Of a DNA stretch of 64,000 bases, positions 7,695 through 17,215 are shown in pieces; position 1 is the first letter of the stretch; the number at the start of each line of letters is the position of its first letter. Under the pieces are notes generated by a model that did no database searches, was not told the DNA's origin, and saw only the letters and a program-made list of their open reading frames with translations. The stretch is from the NCBI RefSeq assembly GCF_043195095.1, contig NZ_JBAFWN010000014.1; one strand, 5' to 3'. The stretch is from NCEH01 sp043195095. GTDB taxonomy: Bacteria > Pseudomonadota > Alphaproteobacteria > Rhizobiales > Xanthobacteraceae. The translations under genes and the position numbers were made by a program.

Positions 7695-8921
7695 ATGACC
7701 CGGATCATCACCACCCGCCGCCTCGTCATCGCCGCCCTCGCCGCGACCGCCCTGTCCGCCGGCCTCGCCATTCCTTATGTCATGCCTCACGGTGCCGCCC
7801 AGGCGAGCGATCCCGCCAAGGCACCGGCCGGCGTTCCGGTTTCGGTCGCCGTCATCGAAAAGCGCGATGCGCCGGTGTGGGATGAATTCTCCGGCCGGCT
7901 CGAGGCCATCGAGCGTGTGGAACTGCGCTCGCGCGTCGCTGGCGCGATCCAGGCCGTGCATTTCCGCGAGGGTGCGCTGGTGAAGGAAGGCGCGCTGCTC
8001 ATCACCATCGACCCCGCGCCCTATCAGGCCGAAGTGGATCGCACCCAGGCCCAGGTGACCGCCGCCGAGGCGCGCGTTGCTCTGACCAAGGCGGATCTGG
8101 AGCGCGGACAGCGTCTGTTCGAATCCCGCACGGTCGCCCAGCGCGACCTCGACGAGCGGCTGAATGCCCATCGTGAGGCCCAGGCCAATCTGCGCGCCGC
8201 CCAGGCGACGCTCCAATCGGCCGAGCTGAATCTCAGCTACACCGAAATTCGCGCCCCCGTCTCCGGCCGCGTCGGCAAGCTGGAAGTGACCGCGGGCAAT
8301 CTGATCTCGGCGGGACCGGGCTCGGTGGTGCTGACCACTTTGGTCTCCACCGACCCGATCTACGCCAGCTTCCACGCGGACGAAGAAGTGGTTCTGCGCG
8401 CGCTTGCCGGCCTCTCGCCCGAGACCGGCAGCGACAAGCTGCCGCTGGAGCGCATTCCGGTGGAAATGCTGACCGTCACCAGCAACGGCACGCCGGTGCG
8501 CGGGCATCTTCAGCTGATCGACAATCAGGTGGACGCAAAAACCGGCACGGTGCGGGTGCGCGCGGTGTTCGACAATCCCGACGGCCGCCTCATTCCTGGC
8601 CAGTTCGCCCGCTTGCGCATGGGCCGCACCACCAATGCGGATGCCTTGCTGGTGAGCGAGCGCGCCGTCGGCACCGACCAGAACAAGAAGTTCGTCCTGG
8701 TGGTGGATGGCGAGGGCAAGGCCAATTATCGCGAAATCACCCTCGGCGAGCCCGTCGGCAACCTGCGTATCGTCACCAGCGGCCTGACGGCCGGCGAGCG
8801 CGTGGTGGTGAACGGGCTGCAGCGCATCCGCCCCGGCGCGCTGGTGGTGCCGCAGACCGTGCCCATGGACGTCACCAAGACCGCCCAGGCCGCCGCGGCT
8901 GACGACGTCGCCCAACGCTGA
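7695..8921 (+). CDS. RND efflux periplasmic adaptor (MexA/AcrA type)
   Basis: Membrane-fusion protein of 408 residues that links an inner-membrane RND pump to an outer-membrane channel. It has an N-terminal hydrophobic signal or anchor (residues 8-30), a first lipoyl half (VELRSRVAGAIQAVHFREG), an alpha-hairpin rich in Ala, Gln and Glu (about residues 110-180), a second lipoyl half (IRAPVSGRVGKLEVTAGN), a beta-barrel and a membrane-proximal domain (GLTAGERVVVNGLQRIRPG). There is no lipobox cysteine. The ATG at 7695 follows AGGA. It is cotranscribed with the pump gene; no outer-membrane channel gene is adjacent. Confidence 0.95.
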   Translation: MTRIITTRRLVIAALAATALSAGLAIPYVMPHGAAQASDPAKAPAGVPVSVAVIEKRDAPVWDEFSGRLEAIERVELRSRVAGAIQAVHFREGALVKEGALLITIDPAPYQAEVDRTQAQVTAAEARVALTKADLERGQRLFESRTVAQRDLDERLNAHREAQANLRAAQATLQSAELNLSYTEIRAPVSGRVGKLEVTAGNLISAGPGSVVLTTLVSTDPIYASFHADEEVVLRALAGLSPETGSDKLPLERIPVEMLTVTSNGTPVRGHLQLIDNQVDAKTGTVRVRAVFDNPDGRLIPGQFARLRMGRTTNADALLVSERAVGTDQNKKFVLVVDGEGKANYREITLGEPVGNLRIVTSGLTAGERVVVNGLQRIRPGALVVPQTVPMDVTKTAQAAAADDVAQR

Positions 8922-8927
8922 TCCTGC

Positions 8928-8964
8928 CGGCCCGCTCCCAGGGAGCTTCCCCGGGGACGGGCCG
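8928..8964 (+). other. GC-rich inverted repeats between adaptor and pump genes
   Basis: The 127-base spacer holds an outer pair CGGCCCG/CGGGCCG, an inner perfect GCTCCC-A-GGGAGC, and CCCCGGGG. Such structure could stabilise or attenuate the transcript between the two cistrons. No U-run follows, so it is not a classical terminator. Confidence 0.4.
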
Positions 8965-9048
8965 CGTCACCTGTAGCCGCGTTTTCTCCGCTCCCGGGCT
9001 ACCCGCCCGCGGAGCCCGACCGCTTATGCCCCTGCGGGGGAGGATGTC

Positions 9049-12000
9049 ATGAATCTCTCCAAATTCTTCATCGACCGCCCGATCTTCGCAGGCGTGCTCT
9101 CGGTCCTGATCTTCCTCGGCGGCCTGCTGGCGCTTCGGGTGATGCCGATTTCCGAATATCCCGAGGTGGTGCCGCCCCAGATCGTGGTGCGCGCCAACTA
9201 TCCTGGCGCCAATCCCAAGGTGATCGCGGAAACCGTCTCAACCCCCATCGAGGAACAGATCAATGGCGTGGAAGGCATGCTCTACATGAGCAGCCAGACC
9301 ACCACCGATGGCCTGATGACGCTGACCGTCACCTTCAAGCTCGGCACCGACCCGGACAAGGCCCAGCAATTGGTGCAGAACCGCGTCTCCCAGGCCGAGC
9401 CGCGCCTGCCGGAAGACGTGCGCCGCCTCGGCATCACCACCATCAAGAGCTCGCCGGACCTGATGCTGGTGGTTCACCTGTTGTCGCCCAACGGGCGCTA
9501 CGACATGACCTATCTGCGCAATTACGCGGTGCTGAACGTGAAGGACCGCCTCGCCCGCATCGCCGGCGTGGGCGACGTGCAATTGTTCGGCTCGGGCGAT
9601 TATTCCATGCGCGTGTGGCTGGACCCGCAGAAGGTGGCCGAGCACGGGCTTTCCGCCAGCGATGTGGTGGCCGAGATCCAGGCGCAAAACGTGCAGGCTG
9701 CGGCCGGCACGGTGGGCGCCTCGCCCGGCGTTGACGGGCTCGACCTTCAGCTCTCCGTCAACGCCCAGGGCCGCCTCCAGACCGAGGAAGAGTTCGGCGA
9801 CATCGTCGTGAAGAGCGGCGACAATGGCGAAGTGGTGCGCCTGCGCGACATCGCCCGCATCGAGCTCGGCGCCGCCGATTACGCCCTGCGTTCGCTGCTG
9901 AACAACAAGTCGGCCGTCGCAGTGCCGGTGTTCCAGGCGCCCGGCTCGAACGCCATCCGCATCGCCGACGAAGTTCGCCGGGTGATGGCGGAAATCAAGG
10001 AGAACATGCCGGACGGGGTGGATTATTCCATCGTCTACGACACCACCCAGTTCGTGCGTGCCTCCATTGACGCGGTCATCCACACCCTGCTGGAAGCTGT
10101 GCTGCTGGTGGTGCTGGTGGTGATCCTGTTCCTGCAGACCTGGCGCGCCTCCATCATCCCGCTGCTGGCGGTGCCGGTCTCGATCGTCGGCACGTTCGGC
10201 GTGATGTATGTATTCGGCTTCTCCATCAATGCCTTGACCCTGTTCGGCCTGGTGCTCGCCATCGGCATCGTGGTCGATGACGCCATCGTCGTGGTGGAAA
10301 ATGTGGAGCGCAACATCGAGCAGGGCCTCGCCCCACGCGAAGCCACCTATCGCGCCATGAAGGAAGTGTCGGGCCCGATCATCGCGATTGCCCTCGTGCT
10401 GATCGCGGTGTTCGTGCCGCTCGCCTTCATCACCGGCTTGTCGGGACAATTTTACAAGCAATTTGCACTCACGATCGCGATTTCCACCGTGATTTCGGCG
10501 GTGAATTCGCTGACCCTTTCGCCGGCCCTTGCGGCTCTGCTTCTGCGCGGCCACGATGCGCCGAAGGACCGCCTGACCCGCATCATGGACCGCTCGCTCG
10601 GCTGGCTGTTCCGCGGCTTCAACTCCGTCTTTACCCGCGGGTCCCGCGCCTATGGCAATGGGGTGAAGGGTGCGATCTCCCGCAAGGGCATCATGGTGGG
10701 CTTCTACCTGGTGCTGGTCGCCTGCACCGTGGTGCTGTTCCGCGCGGTTCCAGGCGGCTTCGTGCCGGCGCAGGACAAGCAATATCTGGTCGGCTTCGCC
10801 CAATTGCCGGATGGCGCCACCCTCGACCGGACGGAAGAGGTGATCCGCCGCATGAGCGACATCGCGCTCAAGCAGCCCGGCGTCGAATCGGCCATTGCCT
10901 TTCCGGGCCTGTCGATCAACGGATTCACCAATTCCTCCAATTCCGGCATCGTGTTCGTCGGCCTTAAGGCGTTCGAGGAGCGCAAGACGCCGGAGCTGAA
11001 TGGCGGCGCCATCGCCATGCAGCTGAACAAGAAGTTCGCCTCCATCAGCGAAGCCATCATCGCCATGTTCCCGCCGCCGCCGGTCCAGGGGCTCGGCACC
11101 ATCGGCGGGTTCAAGCTGCAATTGGAGGATCGCGCCGGCTTCGGCTACGAGGCGCTCGACGAAGCCACGAAGGCGTTCATGGCCAAGGCCATGCAGCAGC
11201 CCGAGCTGGCCGGCCTGTTCTCCTCCTACCAGGTGAACGTGCCGCAATTGTTCGCCGACATCGACCGCACCAAGGCGCGCCAGCTCGGCGTCGCGGTGAC
11301 GGACGTGTTCAACACCATGCAGATCTATCTGGGCTCGTCCTATGTGAACGATTTCAATAAGTTCGGCCGCACTTACACCGTGCGCGTGCAGGCCGACGCG
11401 CCGTTCCGCGCCCGCCCGGAAGACGTGGGTCAGCTCAAGGTGCGCTCCAAGACCGGCGAGATGGTGCCGCTGTCCGCGCTGCTGAAGGTGCGCTCGGCGG
11501 CGGGACCGGAACGGGCCATGCGCTATAACGGCTTCCTTTCGGCGGACGTGAACGGCGGGCCGGCGCCCGGCTTCTCCTCCGGCGAGGCGCAGGCGGCCAT
11601 CGAGCGGGTCGCCGCCGAAACCCTGCCCAAGGGCTTCGGCTTCGAATGGACGGAATTGACCTACCAGGACATCCTGGCGGGCAATTCGGCGGTGTGGGTG
11701 TTGCCGCTCTCGATCTTCCTGGTGTTCCTGGTGCTCGCCGCCCAGTACGAGAGCCTCACCTTGCCGCTGGCGATCATCATGATCGTGCCCATGGGCCTGC
11801 TCGCGGCCATGGCCGGCGTCTGGCTCAGCGCCGGGGACAACAATGTGTTCACCCAGATCGGCCTGATCGTGCTGGTGGGCCTGTCGGCGAAGAACGCGAT
11901 CCTGATCGTGGAATTCGCCCGCGAACTGGAGTTCCAGGGCCGAAAGCCCATCGAGGCCGCCATCGAGGCGAGCCGGCTGCGCCTGCGGCCGATCCTGATG

Positions 12001-12285
12001 ACCTCGCTGGCCTTCATCATGGGCGTGGTGCCGCTGGTCACCTCCACCGGCGCGGGTGCGGAAATGCGTCATGCCATGGGCGTCGCAGTGTTCGCGGGGA
12101 TGATCGGGGTGACGGTGTTCGGCATCTTCCTCACCCCGGTGTTCTATGTGCTGCTGCGCCGCCTCGCCGGAAACCGCCCGCTGGTGCAGCATGGCGAGGC
12201 GTTGCCGGATCTTCATCCCGCGTCCGATGGCCATGGCGCCAGCGGGCACGATGCGCCCCATCCCGCGCCATCGCACGCGTCCTGA
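9049..12285 (+). CDS. RND multidrug efflux pump inner-membrane subunit, HAE1 family
   Basis: Proton-driven transporter of 1078 residues (AcrB/MexB length) with the RND layout: a first membrane helix (FFIDRPIFAGVLSVLIF), a large periplasmic loop containing the family motif QNVQAAAGTVG, helices 2-6, a second periplasmic loop and helices 8-12. The proton-relay acidic pair is seen in GIVVDDAIVVVENVERN, and the partner lysine in VGLSAKNAILIVEFA. A strong GGGGGAGG ribosome site precedes the ATG. The operon follows a divergent LysR gene. The substrate cannot be told from sequence. Confidence 0.97.
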   Translation: MNLSKFFIDRPIFAGVLSVLIFLGGLLALRVMPISEYPEVVPPQIVVRANYPGANPKVIAETVSTPIEEQINGVEGMLYMSSQTTTDGLMTLTVTFKLGTDPDKAQQLVQNRVSQAEPRLPEDVRRLGITTIKSSPDLMLVVHLLSPNGRYDMTYLRNYAVLNVKDRLARIAGVGDVQLFGSGDYSMRVWLDPQKVAEHGLSASDVVAEIQAQNVQAAAGTVGASPGVDGLDLQLSVNAQGRLQTEEEFGDIVVKSGDNGEVVRLRDIARIELGAADYALRSLLNNKSAVAVPVFQAPGSNAIRIADEVRRVMAEIKENMPDGVDYSIVYDTTQFVRASIDAVIHTLLEAVLLVVLVVILFLQTWRASIIPLLAVPVSIVGTFGVMYVFGFSINALTLFGLVLAIGIVVDDAIVVVENVERNIEQGLAPREATYRAMKEVSGPIIAIALVLIAVFVPLAFITGLSGQFYKQFALTIAISTVISAVNSLTLSPALAALLLRGHDAPKDRLTRIMDRSLGWLFRGFNSVFTRGSRAYGNGVKGAISRKGIMVGFYLVLVACTVVLFRAVPGGFVPAQDKQYLVGFAQLPDGATLDRTEEVIRRMSDIALKQPGVESAIAFPGLSINGFTNSSNSGIVFVGLKAFEERKTPELNGGAIAMQLNKKFASISEAIIAMFPPPPVQGLGTIGGFKLQLEDRAGFGYEALDEATKAFMAKAMQQPELAGLFSSYQVNVPQLFADIDRTKARQLGVAVTDVFNTMQIYLGSSYVNDFNKFGRTYTVRVQADAPFRARPEDVGQLKVRSKTGEMVPLSALLKVRSAAGPERAMRYNGFLSADVNGGPAPGFSSGEAQAAIERVAAETLPKGFGFEWTELTYQDILAGNSAVWVLPLSIFLVFLVLAAQYESLTLPLAIIMIVPMGLLAAMAGVWLSAGDNNVFTQIGLIVLVGLSAKNAILIVEFARELEFQGRKPIEAAIEASRLRLRPILMTSLAFIMGVVPLVTSTGAGAEMRHAMGVAVFAGMIGVTVFGIFLTPVFYVLLRRLAGNRPLVQHGEALPDLHPASDGHGASGHDAPHPAPSHAS

Positions 12286-12307
12286 GGGAGCGATCCGCCG
12301 AAACGAC

Positions 12308-12335
12308 AAAAGCCGCCCCCACGGGCGGCTTTTTC
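12308..12335. terminator. Rho-independent terminator after the RND operon
   Basis: The stem AAAAGCCGCCC / GGGCGGCTTTTT around a short loop is followed by a T-run. It has A- and T-tracts on both sides, so it can serve the pump operon and the converging gene that ends at 12374. Confidence 0.9.
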
Positions 12336-12373
12336 ATGTGGGGGTCAGGATCGAAGACGGATCAGAGCGCGTC

Positions 12374-14017
12374 CTACGTCTCAAGCGCGGCCACGATCGG
12401 CCCGGCCACGGCCTCCGGATCGGTCGCGACCACGAGGAAGGGCTGGCAGACCGCAATCGGCTCGGGCTGGAATCTTGCCCGCACGCAAAAAGTGTTGAAG
12501 GGAGCCGCGAACGCCGCGATCCCCTCCATTACCGCGTTCGAAACCCCCGCCAGCCGCTCCGAAGACGGGCCGATCTCACTCTCGATCGGCACGATGGCAC
12601 CCGGCAGATCGTCGAGGCCGATGATCTCCCGGTGCGGCGGCGTGAACAGAAGCTCGATCGCGGTACGATTGCCGCCGAGGGCCGCGAGCCGCTCCGCCGG
12701 CAGGCTTGCCCGCGAGAACAGCCCTTTCAGATTGAACCGCCCCTGGCGCCGACGGCTTTCCGGCGTATCGAGCAAGCACAGGGAATAGCCGAAGATCTCC
12801 ACGTCGAACATATGTTCCAGCGCCTGGGCGAAGGATTCCACCAGCGTGCCGTCCCAGCCGATATCCACCAGCGCAACCCGCATCTTGGGGGTGAGCCCAT
12901 GGTCCAGCAGGCTGCGGAACAAGCCGCGGCGATTGCGGCGCGCCACCTTGAGGATTTCCCAGCGATACGCGCTGAGGAACCGTCGCACCAGCGGCTCGGT
13001 GGTTGCATCTATGACGACATCGTCGCCGAGCCCAATATCGGCCAGCACGAAGCTGGCGGGCGCGGGAATATCCAAGCGTTGCAGCAATTCGAACGTCCGC
13101 AGCCCGTGCGCTCCCGCCAGAAGCATGTCGATGCGGGTATCGAAATTGCGGTCATGGGTGCCGGCCAGCATGATCACGGTGGGACCGACGCGGAAATAAT
13201 CATGGCGGCACAAAGATGGCGCGTCGGGATGGCGGGACATCCTCTCGATGGCGGCTCCCACCCCCGGACAAAGCAGCAGCAGGTCGATATTGTCGCGCCG
13301 CGCCTGCTGATCCAGCCAATGGTGGAATCCCGTCGCGACCGGGCCCGCGACACGAAAGCCCAGCGCTTCGCAGGATCCTTGAGGCAGGCCGCTGGCGAGA
13401 CGATTCATGCCGAAGGCGACCGAGGCGGCCCCCCCTTCCGTTGGCAGGGGAAAGGCACCTTGTTCGAGCGGCGCGCTCTCGGCACCCTCATGCACCAGGG
13501 GGAAAATCCGATCCGGCGCCACATCGAGGTCATGGGCGATGCGCATCGCCAGGGCGACCGGATCGAGCGACCCCGCCCCATCCTGCGACAGGAAGAGCGG
13601 CGCCCGAGGCAAGGCGTGGTGCGCGAGCAATTCCTCGAAAAAGGCGGCAGGAAGATGGGTTGAACCCGCGAGAGCCGCGCGCCCCAGCGCGGCGGCGTCC
13701 CGGAACATCGGCTCCACGCGCGGATTGGGCAGCCACAGGGCCTGCTCGAACCGATATTCCGTGCGCTTGGCGAGATTGCGCTCGGTGGGGCTCGCCTCCA
13801 GGTGATCATAGATCAGGTCGAGGGTGAGCGGCTGTTCAACTCCCGCCTGCTGGCGCGCCAATGCCTCGGCGGCGAGGCGACGGGACCTGAAGTCGGGCAT
13901 GCCGACGCTCGCACCCACCAGGTCAAAAAGATGCTCCGGCTCCACCAATGGGCGGATGAACAAGGTCTTGCAGACATCGAACCAGACGATATCTGCCGCC
14001 TCCAAAGCCGCGTTCAT
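12374..14017 (-). CDS. HAD-superfamily-like protein of polysaccharide clusters (COG5610-like)
   Basis: About 547 residues. The N-terminus (IVWFDVCKTLFIRPLVEP) resembles the first motif of large HAD-like proteins found in surface-polysaccharide loci, usually FDIFDTLLVR. The probable nucleophile Asp14 and Thr18 remain, but the conserved Asp at 17 is Lys. A later segment MRVALVDIGWDGTLVESF resembles a second HAD-type strand. The frame opens at a TTG (14023); the ATG at 14017 is chosen. It lies 92 bases downstream of the glycosyltransferase gene on the same strand and is probably cotranscribed. Activity and substrate are unknown, and the family call is by motif resemblance. Confidence 0.6.
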   Translation of the reverse strand: MNAALEAADIVWFDVCKTLFIRPLVEPEHLFDLVGASVGMPDFRSRRLAAEALARQQAGVEQPLTLDLIYDHLEASPTERNLAKRTEYRFEQALWLPNPRVEPMFRDAAALGRAALAGSTHLPAAFFEELLAHHALPRAPLFLSQDGAGSLDPVALAMRIAHDLDVAPDRIFPLVHEGAESAPLEQGAFPLPTEGGAASVAFGMNRLASGLPQGSCEALGFRVAGPVATGFHHWLDQQARRDNIDLLLLCPGVGAAIERMSRHPDAPSLCRHDYFRVGPTVIMLAGTHDRNFDTRIDMLLAGAHGLRTFELLQRLDIPAPASFVLADIGLGDDVVIDATTEPLVRRFLSAYRWEILKVARRNRRGLFRSLLDHGLTPKMRVALVDIGWDGTLVESFAQALEHMFDVEIFGYSLCLLDTPESRRRQGRFNLKGLFSRASLPAERLAALGGNRTAIELLFTPPHREIIGLDDLPGAIVPIESEIGPSSERLAGVSNAVMEGIAAFAAPFNTFCVRARFQPEPIAVCQPFLVVATDPEAVAGPIVAALET

Positions 14018-14109
14018 TGTCAAAACCGGACCCCCTTCACCCTTCTTCTCGCGTGATGGCGCAAAGCCGCTTGCGCCGTCACACCACGCAGACTTTACGC
14101 ATCCCGTCC

Positions 14110-16629
14110 TCAGGAAGGAACGCGGAAAGTCAGATCGTTCGGGTGCAAATTAGGGGAGAAGAAGGGATCGCGCATGAAGAAAAGTGGATGCGCCACGTCC
14201 AGCCGCCGCTTGTCGGCGCGCAGGCGCGCCATTTTCTCTGCACTGACGTGATCAATGCCACGGCTCATGGATTCGTAATGCAGCAGCTCGGCGGCCGGGC
14301 ACACCACATTGAACAGACCCGCCTCCACCAGGCGGAAGCACAGATCCACATCGTTATAGGCAACCGGGAAGGATTCATCGAACCCGCCGACCGCTTCAAA
14401 CTTGCTACGCTCCACCATGAGGCACGCGCCGGTGACCGCCAGCCAGTTCGCATCCAGCATGTTGCGTGCGTAATAGCAGGGGTCCTTGGCATTTGCGCCG
14501 AGGAAGGCGTGGCTCGGGCCATCGGCGATATAGACCACGCCCGCGTGCTGCACCCGTTGCGACTTGGGATACAAAAGCTTGGCCCCGACGGCGCCGATGT
14601 GGCGCTGCTGGGCATAACCGATCATGCGGTCGAGCCAGTCGGGGGTGATCACTTCGGTATCGTCGTTGAGAAACAGCAGGATCTCGCCCGACGCGGCGCG
14701 CACCCCGACATTGCAGAGCGCCGAGAAATTGAACGGGTAATCGTGCAGCACCACGCGCACGCCTTCTTCCGCCTTGAGGCTGTCCAGATAGGCGATGGCT
14801 TCCGCTTCGGTTGAGCCATTATCGACCACGATCAGCTCGAAATTCCGATAGCTGCTCCGGTCCTGGATCGAGCGCAGGCATTGCCGCAGCACGGCCCAAT
14901 TGTTCTTGGACGGGATGATGATCGACACACGGGGCGCCTGCACCACATCGTACCGTACCCGCATATAGGCCTTCAGCCCTTCCACCGGCTCGCAGGCGCC
15001 GCTGACACCGCGTCGCTGCATCGCTTCCAGGCGCAGGTTGACCGCGGCTGAAAGCGCTTCCGGCTTGGCGTCGAACTCGGCGGCCGCCGAACCCGGCATG
15101 ATGCGCCAATGATACAGGACCTTCGGAATATGGGAGATTTTCCGGGTCATCTCGGTGAGGCGCAGGACGAAGTCCCAATCCTGCGAACCGTCAAATTCCG
15201 AGCGGAGCGGCCCGACTTTCAGCGCCAGGCTGCGGCGCACGCAGCTCACGTGGCACGTGTACATCAGGCTCATGAGCGTGTCGGGAGACCAGTCCGGCTT
15301 GAAGAACGGCTCCACGAACGTGCCGTTGGTCGCGATCTTGTCTTCATCGCTATAGATGAAGTCGGGATCCTCCCGGTCGATGCAGGCCGCAAGCTCGTAG
15401 AGGCAATCCTCGGTCAGTTCGTCGTCATGGTCGAGGAAGACCAGGAAATCCCCGCCCGCCAGGGCTATGGCTTCGTTGGTCGCGCCGGATATGCCCCTGT
15501 TCTCGGTGAGATTCTTGACGATGACGCGCGGGTCCCTGAGCAGGGCAAGGGCCTGGCGCACCTCCTCGCGGGGGCTGCGGTCGTCCACCAGGATCAATTC
15601 CCAGTGCGGATACCATTGCGCTTCGACCGAGGCCACCATGCGGCGAAGCACGTCGAGCGGGGTATTGTAGAGCGGCACGATGATGGAGAAGCGCGGCGTC
15701 GCACGGAAGCGCGCGATGCGCTCATCCAGATCGGGCGGGCACCGCGGGGCGATATAGGCATAGCTGGGCGATTGGTTGCGCCATTCGTAGGTTCCGGTGC
15801 GCACCGTGGGGAGCGCATCATCCATCATGCCCTTGCGGCCGGGGCGGAACGCGACGTGGCGGGCGTGATTTCCCAGAAGCCCGGCCCGGTATGCCGGAAC
15901 GGTGGTCTTGGCCATTTTCTTGTAGCGAGAGGCCCGCAGCCAGCGCAACCCTGCGCGCCAAAGCGCCCCCGGAACCGCCTTAAGGCCGCTGCTGCGCCGC
16001 CGGTCCGGCACCTGCTTGGAAAGATAGTCCGCCAGCGGCGATTGCCACGGTTCCAGCTCGGGATGCTCATCGCGATAGGCGATCGGGCTGAAGTTCGCGC
16101 TGGGAACCCGGCCCTCGGCCTCGCCATAGAGAATATAATGCCACAGCGGGTTCAAGGCCGCGCTGCCCACGTCCGGATAGGTGGCGAGATAAAAATCGGA
16201 ATCGAAGACGGGGTTCGGCCAGCAGCCTTCGAAGCCGCCGCGCAGCAGATAGTCCACGACCGGCTCGACACTGACGGAATCGGGCTGGCGATACTGGTCC
16301 AGGTAAAACTGCCGATCGAAAAGACCGGAATCCAGCAGCAGGCGGCAATTGGCCGCCAATTCGCCCGAGCCGAACCGCCGGATCAGCCGCCCCTTCACGC
16401 CCCGCACCCCACGGCGGGCGGAAACCGGCTGGGCTCGGATCAGATCGGAGACACTATGGCGCCGGCGGCGTTCCATCTCGGCGCGCGAAAGGGCCGCTTC
16501 GAGGCGCAGACTCAGGTTTCCGAGTTCGGTTTCCTGCTGGCGTATGCGCTCTTCGGCTCGGGCGATTTCCTTGTCCAACGTCGCCCGTAGAGCCGCCAGT
16601 TCCACCAAATGGCCGCTGTCCATCTCCAT
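14110..16629 (-). CDS. Two-domain GT2 glycosyltransferase with N-terminal YPDV repeats
   Basis: About 839 residues. An N-terminal Glu/Arg-rich coiled coil (about 1-60) is followed by two to three copies of a repeat of the form FDxxFYLxxYPDV...NPLWHYxxxGxxEGR (about 105-205). Next comes a GT2 domain (RFSIIVPLYNTP, about 315, with DHDDE near 402) and a second GT2 domain (RVSIIIPSKNN, about 569, with LNDDTEV), ending in a GT2-type tail with FPVAYNDVDLCFRL. It probably extends a cell-surface glycan. The open frame starts at a GTG (16635); the ATG at 16629 is chosen. No membrane helix is visible. The downstream partner is the HAD-like gene. Confidence 0.88.
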   Translation of the reverse strand: MEMDSGHLVELAALRATLDKEIARAEERIRQQETELGNLSLRLEAALSRAEMERRRRHSVSDLIRAQPVSARRGVRGVKGRLIRRFGSGELAANCRLLLDSGLFDRQFYLDQYRQPDSVSVEPVVDYLLRGGFEGCWPNPVFDSDFYLATYPDVGSAALNPLWHYILYGEAEGRVPSANFSPIAYRDEHPELEPWQSPLADYLSKQVPDRRRSSGLKAVPGALWRAGLRWLRASRYKKMAKTTVPAYRAGLLGNHARHVAFRPGRKGMMDDALPTVRTGTYEWRNQSPSYAYIAPRCPPDLDERIARFRATPRFSIIVPLYNTPLDVLRRMVASVEAQWYPHWELILVDDRSPREEVRQALALLRDPRVIVKNLTENRGISGATNEAIALAGGDFLVFLDHDDELTEDCLYELAACIDREDPDFIYSDEDKIATNGTFVEPFFKPDWSPDTLMSLMYTCHVSCVRRSLALKVGPLRSEFDGSQDWDFVLRLTEMTRKISHIPKVLYHWRIMPGSAAAEFDAKPEALSAAVNLRLEAMQRRGVSGACEPVEGLKAYMRVRYDVVQAPRVSIIIPSKNNWAVLRQCLRSIQDRSSYRNFELIVVDNGSTEAEAIAYLDSLKAEEGVRVVLHDYPFNFSALCNVGVRAASGEILLFLNDDTEVITPDWLDRMIGYAQQRHIGAVGAKLLYPKSQRVQHAGVVYIADGPSHAFLGANAKDPCYYARNMLDANWLAVTGACLMVERSKFEAVGGFDESFPVAYNDVDLCFRLVEAGLFNVVCPAAELLHYESMSRGIDHVSAEKMARLRADKRRLDVAHPLFFMRDPFFSPNLHPNDLTFRVPS

Positions 16630-17215
16630 CAACACGTTCGCTCCCAGCGCCCTCAGAGATTGCGAGCCGGCTTATGCACCAAATCCGCCCGCTCGCGGGC
16701 GTGTCGTCAGCACCCCGAACAACGGTGCGCGCCTTTCAAACGACGAGGCTTACCGATTTACCTCAAGACAAACTATTGTTGCAATGTGATATATGGACAA
16801 GGTCGCATCTGACGCTGAGAACACCCATTTGAGGGTGGATGATACCCTGCCGGCTCCGCAGATCGCAAGCATATGTGCTGGCATTGGTGGACACGCGCGG
16901 ATCACCCGCGCCACTTCTTAAGGCGGAGCGCCAGGATGGCGGCCGCGCACGTGCTGCGGAGTGAGGTCGTGATCCGCCTTTAATTCGGTAACGGTCCCAC
17001 CTCGGAAACCGCCATGCCGCTCTGAAGGGTGTTTCGCTTAGGGGACCAGCATCGCTCTCCTGCGAGCGGAATGCCCGCGCCGCCGAAATCTCAACCTCGG
17101 GCTCCTTCTGGGTCCTGATCGACCGCGTTTCTAAAAAAGGGCTGCGCTTCGTGTCAGGTCCTTGAATCGAAACAGACCGCACTTCACCCTGAATCAAGCC
17201 ACGGGCGGACGGCAG
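16630..17215. other. Intergenic region without a supported gene
   Basis: This is 586 bases between two leftward genes at the edge of the low-GC island. A 144-codon frame on the minus strand has no recognisable fold, and its arginine/serine-rich composition looks non-coding. The AT-rich part near 16740-16800 is the likely promoter for the glycosyltransferase gene. No clear terminator was found. Confidence 0.5.

Noticed and set aside
9238..12309. A 1023-codon open frame antisense to the RND pump gene
   Set aside because: Its composition is His/Arg/Gly rich with no domain, as expected for the antisense shadow of a high-GC gene. The plus-strand pump is complete.
16763..17197. A 144-codon minus-strand frame between the GT2 and SDR genes
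   Set aside because: Arg/Ser-rich composition, no ribosome site and no recognisable domain.
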